Assembly (NCBI RefSeq): GCF_902804475.1
Contig: NZ_CADCSU010000047.1
Span: forward strand, 1-64,000
Length of the DNA stretch: 64,000 nt
Origin: Flavobacterium bizetiae
GTDB lineage: Bacteria; Bacteroidota; Bacteroidia; Flavobacteriales; Flavobacteriaceae
Direction: 5' to 3'
Shown here one piece after another: positions 25,111 to 33,536 of the stretch. The translations under genes and the position numbers were made by a program. A model generated the notes under the pieces. The model saw nothing but the letters and a program-made list of their open reading frames with translations, did no database searches and was not told where the DNA came from. Numbering within the stretch: the stretch's first letter is position 1; every line of letters starts with the position of its first letter.

Positions 25111-28100
25111 ATGAAAAAAAAGATTGCTATCCTTTTCTTTTTCTGCATTCTTCTTTTCGCAGCCAAAAGTCATGCACAAGTTCAGGATCGATATTTCCGA
25201 AATATTTCGGTCGATAAAGGCTTGTCGCAAAGTTCGGTTTTTGCCATTCAGCAGGATACATTGGGCTTTATCTGGATAGGAACTCAGGATGGATTAAATC
25301 GTTATGACAGCAAAGGTTTTAAAGTATACCGCCCAATAAAAAACATAAAGAATAGCTTGCAGTCATATTACATACGCAGTTTATTTACAGATCATAAAGG
25401 GCAGTTATGGGTGGGCGGTAATCAAGGCATCAGCGTTTACAATTACAACACCGATAGTTTTACTAATTATCCGCTGCCGCGAAATATTGGCGAGTGGTAT
25501 ATCTCGTCTATAACCGAGGACAAACAGCATAGAATTTGGGCAAGTTCTATTGCAGGAGATGTTTTTGTACTGAATCCGAAAGAGGAGAAATTTACCGCTG
25601 TAAAGTTCAATGCGTCTTCACATGAAATTAAAAAAATAGCTTACATCGGGCTTTGGCAGCAGCAAATTATTTTAGGAACCGATGTTGGTCTTTTTAAACT
25701 CAACCAAAATACGCATCAATTAATAAAAATAAATTTAGGAGCCAAAAAGCCTTATATCAATGATGTTTATGTTGAGGGTAAAAAATTATGGGTGGCTACC
25801 GAAGGCGAAGGCGTAATACAATACAATGCGCAAAACGGACAGACTTCTTCCCTGCTTCACAGCTCTGGAGCCAACAGCATTGCCGATAATAATATTAGAT
25901 GCATAGGAAAAGATACCGAAGGAAATATCTGGATGGGAACTTTTAGAGGATTGACTATTTTTAATCCAAAAAACAATTCGTTTACCAATTATTACCATCA
26001 AATATCACAGCCTTATACGATTAGTCAAAACTCGGTTCGCTGTTTTTTTAAAGACAAACAAAACGGAATTTGGCTTGGAACGTATTATGGTGGTTTAAAC
26101 TACTATCATAAAAACGATATTAAGTTTAATTTGTTGAGTCAAAACTCAGGAAAACCGTCTTTAAATGATGAAGTAATTGGTGTTATCAAGCAAGATGCAA
26201 AAGGTAATTTCTGGATTGGAAGCAACGATAAAGGGCTGAATTACTGGAACAAAAATGCCAATACGATTACCTATTATTCCAACAGCGAAAATAATCCAAA
26301 CAGCTTAAGTTCTAACAATATCAAGGCGATTGCATTTGATGACAACGGCAATGTCTTAATTGGTACGCACAACGGCGGATTGAATTTATTGAACCCAAAC
26401 AGCGGTTCTGTACAGCGCTTTCGCCACGACGAAAATAATCCAAACACAATTGCCGGAGATTTGGTTTACAGCTTATTAAAAGATTCTAAAGGTAGAATTT
26501 GGGTAGGCACCAGATCAGGATTAGATCAGTTTCATCCGGAAACTAAAACCTTTACACACATTCACTTAGATAAAGCCGGAAAACGATTGACTTCTGACGA
26601 TATAACGTTTTTGTTTGAAGATAGCAAAAACCGAATCTGGATTGGAACTACAAACGGTGTAACGCTTTTTTATCCAGATACGCAGTTATTTGGAAACATC
26701 GGACACGGAAAATTAAGCGACGATATTGTAAATTGTATTACCGAAGATGCAAAACATCGTATTTGGCTCGGCACAAGAGAAGGTTTACGATTGTATGATG
26801 AAACCCAGGAATCCTTCATTGGTTTTAAAGCCGGAAAAGACTTTGTTAAAGAAACCATTTACGGAATTGTTCCGGATGATGATGGAAATCTTTGGATTTC
26901 AACCAACAGCGGACTAATCAAATTTAATCCCGATAAAAGCTCTGTTCAAACTTTTGACGAAAGTGACGGCTTGCAGAACAAACAATTTAATGATTATGCT
27001 TTTTATAAAGCAAAAGACGGCATGCTGCTTTTTGGAGGAATAAAAGGAATCTCTTATTTCTATCCGTCGATGATAAAACAAAAGCCGCTGCCTTTAAAAT
27101 TAAGTTTTACGGCTTTAGAAGTTTTAAATAAAAACGTTGCTGTTGAGGATGAAACGGGTATTCTCGAAGAACATATCGATCAGGTAAGCGAACTGGAAAT
27201 TGGCCCGGAATACAAGCAGTTTAGTATCTTTTTTAATACTTTCAATTATATTTCGTCGAACAGAACTTACTATTATTATAAGTTAGAAGGAATTGACAAA
27301 GACTGGCAGAGAACGGACGAGCTTAAAGTGAGTTATAGTAATCTCCCTGCCGGAAAATACAATTTTCAGATCAAGGCAATAGGGCCAAATGGAGAAACCA
27401 GCGCCGTTAGAAATTTAAAGATTGTGATTTTACCGCCTTGGTACAAAACCATCTGGTTTTCTTTATTGCTTTTAACCATAATTGGTACAGCCGGATATAT
27501 TGGTTTTAAAATTATAAAAGAAAGAATAAACGCCGTTCAGCAGTTAAAACTGGAACGTATAGACAAAGAAAGAGTAAGCTATATCAATCAGATCAAAATG
27601 GATTTCTTTACTAATGTATCGCATGAATTAAGAACTCCTTTAACATTGATTTTAGCTCCTTTAGAAGAATTATTAAAAATGCCTTTTGCCGATAAAATTT
27701 CGAAAAAGAAACATGAATTAATGTTTATCAACGCAAAGAGGCTTTACAACTTAGTCGATCAATTATTTGAGTTTAGAAAAACTGAAATGGGAACCCGTCA
27801 GCTTAAAGTAGGCAAAGGTGACATTGTAGGTTTTACCAAAGAAATTTTTGAATCGTTTAAACCGCTTTCAGAGAAAAACGGTATTCAGTATTCTTATCAT
27901 TCCGAAGAACCGCAGCTGCTGTTTTATTTTGATAAAGATGCGATGGAAAAAATCCTGTTTAATCTTTTATCCAACGCCTTTAAGTATACCAAAACTGGGC
28001 AAAGCATTCATGTTGAATTAATAAAGAAAAATGATACTGTACAAATAAAGGTCGCTGACACGGGTGTCGGAATTAGCGAAGAAGATCTATCAAAAGTTTT

Positions 28101-29154
28101 TGATCGTTTTTATCAGGTAAACAATCGCGAGATGAATTTGGGCTCCGGTGTTGGTTTGGCCTTTACAAAGCGTTTGGTAGAACTGCATCATGGCGAAATT
28201 ACTGCCGAAAGCGCACAGGAAAAAGGAAGCACCTTTACCGTAACGATTCCAACCTCAGATCAGGCTTATAAAAACGATCAGCAAATAGAAAGTTCTTTAT
28301 ACGAATTGTCTATTATATCAGATAATGAGCTTGATGAAGATGCTGCATTAGAAGAAGAAAATGAAATTATCGAAAGAGATCAGCCTGTTAAACTGCTTAT
28401 TGTAGACGACAATAAAGAGATTTTAGATTATCTGCAGGATTATTTCAGCAAAATATACGAAGTTACAACCGCTTACAATGGTCAAATGGCGCTGGATCTT
28501 TTAGAAATACAGCCTTTTGATCTTATTATAAGCGATGTTATGATGCCGGAACTCGACGGTTTGCATTTCTGTAAAAAGGTGAAACAAAACATCAATACGT
28601 CGCATATTCCGTTAATGCTTTTAACGGCGCGAAATGAAACCAGCCAGCAGATAAAAGGCCTTGAAATGGGTGCCGACGATTATATCACCAAACCATTTTC
28701 AACTCCGTTACTGGCAGCAAAAATTACAAATCTCCTTCGTTCCCGTAAACGATTAAAAGAATATTATTCTGTAGGCAAAGAAATGGTTCCGGAGAATATT
28801 GCCTTTAATACCCTTGACGAAGAATTTCTAAAACAAGCCATTCAAATTGTCGAAGATCACCTCGCCGATTCTGAATTTTCGGTAGATCAGTTCAGCAAAG
28901 AAATCGGAATGAGCCGCTCTAACCTTTACTTGAAGTTAAAGGCTATAACAGGCGAATCAGCAATGGATTTCATTAAAAGAATACGCTTTAAAAAAGCAGT
29001 CGAACTCATGCAGAGCAAACGCTATACAATTGCGCAGATCACGTACATGTGTGGCTTCAATTCGCCATCTTATTTCTCGACTGCATTCAAACAGCATTAT
29101 GGCTGTATGCCAAGCGAATATTTAGCGAGGACTGATGAACCAAAAGAAGAATAA
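25111..29154 (+). CDS. Hybrid two-component system regulator (HTCS) of the first PUL
   Basis: This 1347-residue one-protein sensor-regulator has the following order: signal peptide (to HAQVQ); periplasmic two-propeller sensor of repeated WIGT/LWVGT/GL blocks (residues ~25-680); a Y_Y_Y beta-sandwich (YYKLEGIDKDWQ, LPAGKYNFQIKA); one membrane helix (~775-795); HisKA with His838 in FFTNVSHELRTPLT; HATPase (DTGVGISEEDLSKVFDRFY); receiver with Asp1142 (LIISDVMMPELDG); and a C-terminal AraC HTH (MSRSNLYLKLKAITGESA, CGFNSPSYFSTAF). Such proteins bind an imported oligosaccharide in the periplasm and activate the PUL. Position inside the locus makes it the likely reader of the ATTCAAAAC boxes. Confidence 0.95.
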   Translation: MKKKIAILFFFCILLFAAKSHAQVQDRYFRNISVDKGLSQSSVFAIQQDTLGFIWIGTQDGLNRYDSKGFKVYRPIKNIKNSLQSYYIRSLFTDHKGQLWVGGNQGISVYNYNTDSFTNYPLPRNIGEWYISSITEDKQHRIWASSIAGDVFVLNPKEEKFTAVKFNASSHEIKKIAYIGLWQQQIILGTDVGLFKLNQNTHQLIKINLGAKKPYINDVYVEGKKLWVATEGEGVIQYNAQNGQTSSLLHSSGANSIADNNIRCIGKDTEGNIWMGTFRGLTIFNPKNNSFTNYYHQISQPYTISQNSVRCFFKDKQNGIWLGTYYGGLNYYHKNDIKFNLLSQNSGKPSLNDEVIGVIKQDAKGNFWIGSNDKGLNYWNKNANTITYYSNSENNPNSLSSNNIKAIAFDDNGNVLIGTHNGGLNLLNPNSGSVQRFRHDENNPNTIAGDLVYSLLKDSKGRIWVGTRSGLDQFHPETKTFTHIHLDKAGKRLTSDDITFLFEDSKNRIWIGTTNGVTLFYPDTQLFGNIGHGKLSDDIVNCITEDAKHRIWLGTREGLRLYDETQESFIGFKAGKDFVKETIYGIVPDDDGNLWISTNSGLIKFNPDKSSVQTFDESDGLQNKQFNDYAFYKAKDGMLLFGGIKGISYFYPSMIKQKPLPLKLSFTALEVLNKNVAVEDETGILEEHIDQVSELEIGPEYKQFSIFFNTFNYISSNRTYYYYKLEGIDKDWQRTDELKVSYSNLPAGKYNFQIKAIGPNGETSAVRNLKIVILPPWYKTIWFSLLLLTIIGTAGYIGFKIIKERINAVQQLKLERIDKERVSYINQIKMDFFTNVSHELRTPLTLILAPLEELLKMPFADKISKKKHELMFINAKRLYNLVDQLFEFRKTEMGTRQLKVGKGDIVGFTKEIFESFKPLSEKNGIQYSYHSEEPQLLFYFDKDAMEKILFNLLSNAFKYTKTGQSIHVELIKKNDTVQIKVADTGVGISEEDLSKVFDRFYQVNNREMNLGSGVGLAFTKRLVELHHGEITAESAQEKGSTFTVTIPTSDQAYKNDQQIESSLYELSIISDNELDEDAALEEENEIIERDQPVKLLIVDDNKEILDYLQDYFSKIYEVTTAYNGQMALDLLEIQPFDLIISDVMMPELDGLHFCKKVKQNINTSHIPLMLLTARNETSQQIKGLEMGADDYITKPFSTPLLAAKITNLLRSRKRLKEYYSVGKEMVPENIAFNTLDEEFLKQAIQIVEDHLADSEFSVDQFSKEIGMSRSNLYLKLKAITGESAMDFIKRIRFKKAVELMQSKRYTIAQITYMCGFNSPSYFSTAFKQHYGCMPSEYLARTDEPKEE

Positions 29155-29382
29155 AACGTAAAACAACACAAACTACATACAATGAAAAAACTACATCGTC
29201 TTTCCATGAACATCTTTTAAAACCAAGTCTTTAAAGGACTAAAAACGATCCTGATTTCTTATTCTGAAAAGTCTTAACTCGTACAAATGCAAAACACATT
29301 TGGCACCGGGAAGCCACAACTATGTCTTTTTTGAACGGATTTCAAGAAAAATTACATTAAAAAACAATAATTATTGCACGTC

Positions 29383-30534
29383 ATGAAATTAATGAAACTT
29401 CACTTTTTACTCGCTTTTATTTTGCCTTTAGCCGCTTTGGCACAAACAAAAGCAACTATTACCATTCAAAACAATTCAATCGTAAACCGAAAAGAATCGG
29501 TAGTGGCCATAAAATGGAAAACGGTGCTTTCCTCCTTTCCGCAAATTGATACGGCTAATTTTGTCGTGATCAACAGCATTACAAAAAAACAAATTCCTTT
29601 TCAGCTGGAACACCACGGACAAACTGCTATTCAGAATCTATTGGTGCAAATCGATATTAAAGCAAAATCTTCGCTGCATCTTTTCATTCAAAAAGGAAAA
29701 CCGGAACTTTTTACAGCCAAAACGTATTGCCGTTATGTGCCGGAACGCAAAGACGATTTTGCCTGGGAAAACGATAAAATAGCCTTTAGAACGTACGGAA
29801 AAGCGCTTGAAAAAACCGAAGGAGACGCTTACGGGTACGATGTCTGGGTAAAACGCACCAGTAAATTAGTTTTAAACGACCGCTATAAACGAGACGATTA
29901 TCATATCGATCATGGCGATGGTTTAGATTATTATCATGTTGGGTTTACGTTAGGCGCAGGAAACATGGCTCCGTTTGTAAAAGATACCATTCGTTACTCC
30001 GGAAATTATCATCATTGGAAAATTTTAGACAATGGTCCGCTTCGATCTACTTTTCAATTAAGTTATGATACCTGGAATGCCGGCGGTATAAAAGTTAAAG
30101 CCGTAAAAATCATTTCACTTGATGCAGGTTCTCAATTAAGCCGAATCGAAAACATCTACACATTCGACGATAACAATCCTATGCCGGTTGTGGTTGGAAT
30201 TATCAGACGCGAAAAACAAGGTATAATAGGTTTAAACGAACAGCAGGGAATTATGAGTTACTGGGAACCTGCTTCTGAAAAAGACGGAACTACGGCTGTA
30301 GGCTCCATATTAAGTACTCCGGCCAATAAAATGTGGGTCGACAAAGAGCAGTTATTGGCCAAAACCTCGGTTAGAAATAATGAACCAATTGTATACTATT
30401 CGGGTGCTGCATGGGACAAAGCAGACCAAATAACCAATTCAAAACAATGGCAGGATTACTTAGATCACTTTAATCAGGAACTTCAAAATCCATTGATAAT
30501 AAGTGTAAACGAACTATCAAAAATACAGAAATAA
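29383..30534 (+). CDS. DUF4861 family exported protein
   Basis: This is a ~383-residue exported protein. ATG 29383 is preferred over an upstream TTG (29374) because it gives a compact signal peptide (MKLMKLHFLLAF, cut after ALAQ); ATG 29392 is also possible. The body matches the DUF4861 family in general outline (YGKALEKTEGDAYGYDVW, DYHIDHGDGLDYYHVGFTLG, NYHHWKILDNGPLRSTFQL). It has His- and Asp-rich segments that could form a catalytic or metal site. It lies between the HTCS and an SDR dehydrogenase, so a periplasmic role on uronate-containing oligosaccharides is likely. The reaction cannot be read from the sequence; dehydration of terminal uronates is one idea, set out in the findings. Confidence 0.72.
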   Translation: MKLMKLHFLLAFILPLAALAQTKATITIQNNSIVNRKESVVAIKWKTVLSSFPQIDTANFVVINSITKKQIPFQLEHHGQTAIQNLLVQIDIKAKSSLHLFIQKGKPELFTAKTYCRYVPERKDDFAWENDKIAFRTYGKALEKTEGDAYGYDVWVKRTSKLVLNDRYKRDDYHIDHGDGLDYYHVGFTLGAGNMAPFVKDTIRYSGNYHHWKILDNGPLRSTFQLSYDTWNAGGIKVKAVKIISLDAGSQLSRIENIYTFDDNNPMPVVVGIIRREKQGIIGLNEQQGIMSYWEPASEKDGTTAVGSILSTPANKMWVDKEQLLAKTSVRNNEPIVYYSGAAWDKADQITNSKQWQDYLDHFNQELQNPLIISVNELSKIQK

Positions 30535-30565
30535 TTAAGATTACTAATAACCAAAAACTTAAAAA

Positions 30566-31357
30566 ATGTCAATTAACTTATTTGATTTAACAGGGAAAAC
30601 AGCGCTTATTACAGGAGGAGTTCATGGTCTGGGAATGGCAATGGCCAAAGGACTTGGACATGCAGGTGCAAAAATTGTGGTAAACGATCATTCATCGCAG
30701 GAAGATGTAGATAATGCCATTTCCGAATACAAAGCTGAGGGAATCGAAGCATACGGCTATCTATTTGATGTAACCGATGAAGCTGCTGTAATTGCCGCTA
30801 TTAATAAAATAGAAACCGAAGTTGGCCCAATCGATATTTTAATAAACAATGCCGGAATCATTAAAAGAACCCCTATTATCGAAATGGAAGTCGCAGATTT
30901 TGAAGCGGTAATAAAAGTAGATTTAACTGGTCCTTTTATCGTTTCTAAAAATGTGGCTAAAGGAATGATAGAACGCGGTGGAGGAAAAATCATAAACATG
31001 TGTTCGATGATGAGCGAATTAGGGAGAGATTCTGTAAGTGCCTACGCATCGGCAAAAGGCGGACTAAAAATGCTGACCAAAAACATGGCTACGGAATGGG
31101 CTAAATTTAATATTCAGACAAACGGAATTGGCCCGGGATATTTCGCAACAAGCCAGACCGCTCCTATTCGTGTAAACGGACATCCCTTTAACGAGTTTAT
31201 TATGGGCAGAACTCCAGCAGGACGCTGGGGAGATCCAGATGATTTACAAGGCGCTGCAATATTCTTAAGTTCTAAAGCAAGCGACTTTGTAAACGGACAT
31301 ATTGTGTATGTTGATGGAGGTATTTTAGCTACCATAGGAAAACCATCTAATGAGTAA
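30566..31357 (+). CDS. KduD-like / gluconate 5-dehydrogenase-type SDR
   Basis: This 263-residue cytosolic short-chain dehydrogenase/reductase has the Rossmann TGGVHGLG near residue 17, the NNAG motif (DILINNAGIIKR), the catalytic Ser in MCSMMSELG and YASAK for Tyr/Lys. The sequence resembles KduD (2-dehydro-3-deoxy-D-gluconate 5-dehydrogenase) and the closely similar gluconate 5-dehydrogenases. In a lyase/GH88 PUL the natural job is reducing the keto-deoxy-uronate (DKII) to KDG. It follows DUF4861 by 31 bp and is probably cotranscribed. The isomerase KduI and the KDG kinase/aldolase are not in the window. Confidence 0.85.
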   Translation: MSINLFDLTGKTALITGGVHGLGMAMAKGLGHAGAKIVVNDHSSQEDVDNAISEYKAEGIEAYGYLFDVTDEAAVIAAINKIETEVGPIDILINNAGIIKRTPIIEMEVADFEAVIKVDLTGPFIVSKNVAKGMIERGGGKIINMCSMMSELGRDSVSAYASAKGGLKMLTKNMATEWAKFNIQTNGIGPGYFATSQTAPIRVNGHPFNEFIMGRTPAGRWGDPDDLQGAAIFLSSKASDFVNGHIVYVDGGILATIGKPSNE

Positions 31358-31420
31358 TACTTTAAAGTTTAAAATTAAAGCCACAGATTAAGGGATTAAA
31401 AAGATTAAAAAAATCTGCTC

Positions 31421-31471
31421 AATCTGCCACCCGAGCGATAGCGAACAGGCGAAGCAAATCTGCGTGAAAAA
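31421..31471 (+). repeat. 51-bp exact repeat, copy D2
   Basis: Identical to 20666-20716 and in the same orientation. It is located in the 164-bp gap between the SDR and the NagB fusion. Confidence 0.85.
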
Positions 31472-31521
31472 TAAAACGCAAAGTATTAAGAATCTATTGA
31501 CAGATAAAAAATGAAATTAAA

Positions 31522-33450
31522 ATGATAAAAAGTACCCTAGATAAAGCAACAGGATTTGAGAAACGATTTGAAAACATCAATACAGTTGTTTTCGAAAATT
31601 CTACTGAAGCTTCTAAAGCCGTTGCGAAAGAAATTGCATCCCTTATCAAATCCAAACAAAAAGAAAACAAACCCTGCATATTAGGACTGGCAACAGGTTC
31701 TTCGCCAAAAGGATTATACGCAGAATTAGTTCGTTTACATAAAGAAGAAAATCTAAGTTTTAAAAATGTAATCACCTTCAACTTAGACGAATATTACCCA
31801 ATGGAACCGGATTCAATCAACAGTTACGTTCGATTTATGAAAGAACTGCTTTTGGATCAGGTTGATATTTTACCTGAAAATTATCATATTCCCGACGGAA
31901 CTTTATCCAAAGAAGAAATTGCCGATTATTGCCATAATTACGAAGCTAAAATTGAAGCTTTAGGCGGAATTGATCTTCAGATTCTCGGAATTGGAGGAAA
32001 CGGACACATCGGTTTTAATGAATCTGGATCGTTACAAAACTCTAAAACGCGTTTAGTTGCCTTAGATCATATTACAAGAGTGGCGGCAAGCGGTGATTTT
32101 TCGGGATTGAGCAATACGCCAAGAACTGCCATTACACTTGGAGTGAAAAAAATAATGGAAGCCAAACAAGTTATTTTAATGGCCTGGGGTGAAGGAAAAT
32201 CGGATATCATCAAAAAATCGGTTGAAGGCGAAGTTACCAATCAAATTCCTGCTTCGTTTTTGCAAGAGCATAACAACGCTGTTTTTATTTTAGACAAAGA
32301 AGCTTCATCTAAACTTACCAGAATCAACAGACCATGGCTGGTAGAAAAAATTATTTGGACGGATAAATTAATCCGAAAAGCCGTTTTAGGATTGGCTTTA
32401 GACTTAAAAAAGCCCATTTTAATGTTGACTGATGCAGATTACATCGAAAACGGAATGAGCGATTTGCTGGCTGATTCTGGTCCGGCATACGACATTAACA
32501 TCAAGATTTTCAATAAACTTCAAAATACCATCACCGGTTGGCCAGGCGGAAAACCAAATGCCGATGATGCCAATCGTCCTGAAAGAGCAGAACCTGCTAA
32601 AAAACGTGTATTGATTTTCAGTCCGCATCCTGATGATGATATTATTAGTATGGGAGGCACTTTTATGCGTTTGCAACAGCAAGGTCATGAAGTTCATGTT
32701 GCGTATCAGACTTCTGGAAATATTGCTGTCGCGGATGATGAAGCACTGCGTTTTGCGAGATTCGTAATTGATTACAACGAAAAATTCGGCATCAAAAGCG
32801 AGGAAGCCGATAACATTTACAAAAAGGCACAAACCTTTTTAGAAAATAAAAAGAACAGCGAAATTGATATTCCGGAAGTGCGATACATAAAAGGTTTAAT
32901 TAGAAAGGGAGAAGCTCGCTCTACAAGTCATTTTGTAGGTTTGCCAGATGAGCAGATCCATTTTATGGAACTCCCTTTTTATGAAACCGGAACTATCGAA
33001 AAAAAACCATTAGGAAACGAAGATATTCAGCTTACAATGGATTTAATTGAGAAAATTAAACCGCACCAGATATACGCTGCAGGAGATTTGGCAGATCCGC
33101 ACGGAACACATAAAGTGTGTCTGGATGCTATTTTTGAAGCTGTAAAAACTTTAAAACCAAAACCTTTTATGAACGATTGCTGGTTATGGTTATACCGCGG
33201 TGCCTGGCAGGAATGGGGAATCGATGAAGTGGAAATGGCGGTGCCAATGAGTCCGGATCAGGTTTTGGCAAAACGTCACGGGATCTTCAAACATCAATCG
33301 CAAAAAGACGGCGTTGTTTTCCAGGGAACTGATGCCAGAGAATTTTGGCAGAGAGCCGAAGACAGAAACAGCGAAACAGCTCAATTGTACAATCAGCTTG
33401 GTTTAGCACATTATGCCGCTATGGAAGCGTTTGTGCGATGGGAGTTTTAG
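31522..33450 (+). CDS. nagB: Glucosamine-6-phosphate deaminase fused to PIG-L/LmbE-type deacetylase domain
   Basis: This 642-residue cytosolic two-domain protein has a NagB isomerase/deaminase at about residues 20-290: LGLATGSSPKGLYAEL, FNLDEYYPM and the active loop GIGGNGHIGFNESGS with His162. NagB converts glucosamine 6-phosphate to fructose 6-phosphate and ammonia. The C-terminal domain (~360-620) has the PIG-L zinc motif FSPHPDDDIISMGG (His369) and a second His motif DPHGTHKVC, the signature of GlcNAc de-N-acetylases. The fusion could deacetylate and then deaminate GlcNAc 6-phosphate in one polypeptide. This arrangement occurs in many Bacteroidota. It closes the heparan-type PUL and would receive the ROK kinase product. 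Confidence 0.92.
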   Translation: MIKSTLDKATGFEKRFENINTVVFENSTEASKAVAKEIASLIKSKQKENKPCILGLATGSSPKGLYAELVRLHKEENLSFKNVITFNLDEYYPMEPDSINSYVRFMKELLLDQVDILPENYHIPDGTLSKEEIADYCHNYEAKIEALGGIDLQILGIGGNGHIGFNESGSLQNSKTRLVALDHITRVAASGDFSGLSNTPRTAITLGVKKIMEAKQVILMAWGEGKSDIIKKSVEGEVTNQIPASFLQEHNNAVFILDKEASSKLTRINRPWLVEKIIWTDKLIRKAVLGLALDLKKPILMLTDADYIENGMSDLLADSGPAYDINIKIFNKLQNTITGWPGGKPNADDANRPERAEPAKKRVLIFSPHPDDDIISMGGTFMRLQQQGHEVHVAYQTSGNIAVADDEALRFARFVIDYNEKFGIKSEEADNIYKKAQTFLENKKNSEIDIPEVRYIKGLIRKGEARSTSHFVGLPDEQIHFMELPFYETGTIEKKPLGNEDIQLTMDLIEKIKPHQIYAAGDLADPHGTHKVCLDAIFEAVKTLKPKPFMNDCWLWLYRGAWQEWGIDEVEMAVPMSPDQVLAKRHGIFKHQSQKDGVVFQGTDAREFWQRAEDRNSETAQLYNQLGLAHYAAMEAFVRWEF

Positions 33451-33473
33451 TTCAAATATCTTCTTCTTTAAAA

Positions 33474-33517
33474 TAAAAAAAAAGACTGTCTGAAATTACT
33501 TTTCAAACAGTCTTTTT
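33474..33517. terminator. Bidirectional intrinsic terminator
   Basis: The stem AAAGACTGT / ACAGTCTTT is flanked by an A run on the left and a T run on the right. It separates the NagB fusion from the convergent outer-membrane receptor. Confidence 0.88.
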
Positions 33518-33536
33518 GCTTTTCTATAAAATTTAT

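Noticed and set aside
29283..29295. Full HTCS operator before DUF4861
   Set aside because: ACAAATGCAAAAC differs in the core, and no -7 element lies at the 20-nt spacing; kept only as a weak hint.
32419..32832. 137-codon ORF antisense to the NagB fusion
   Set aside because: It lies wholly inside a conserved gene on the opposite strand and has no recognisable protein features.
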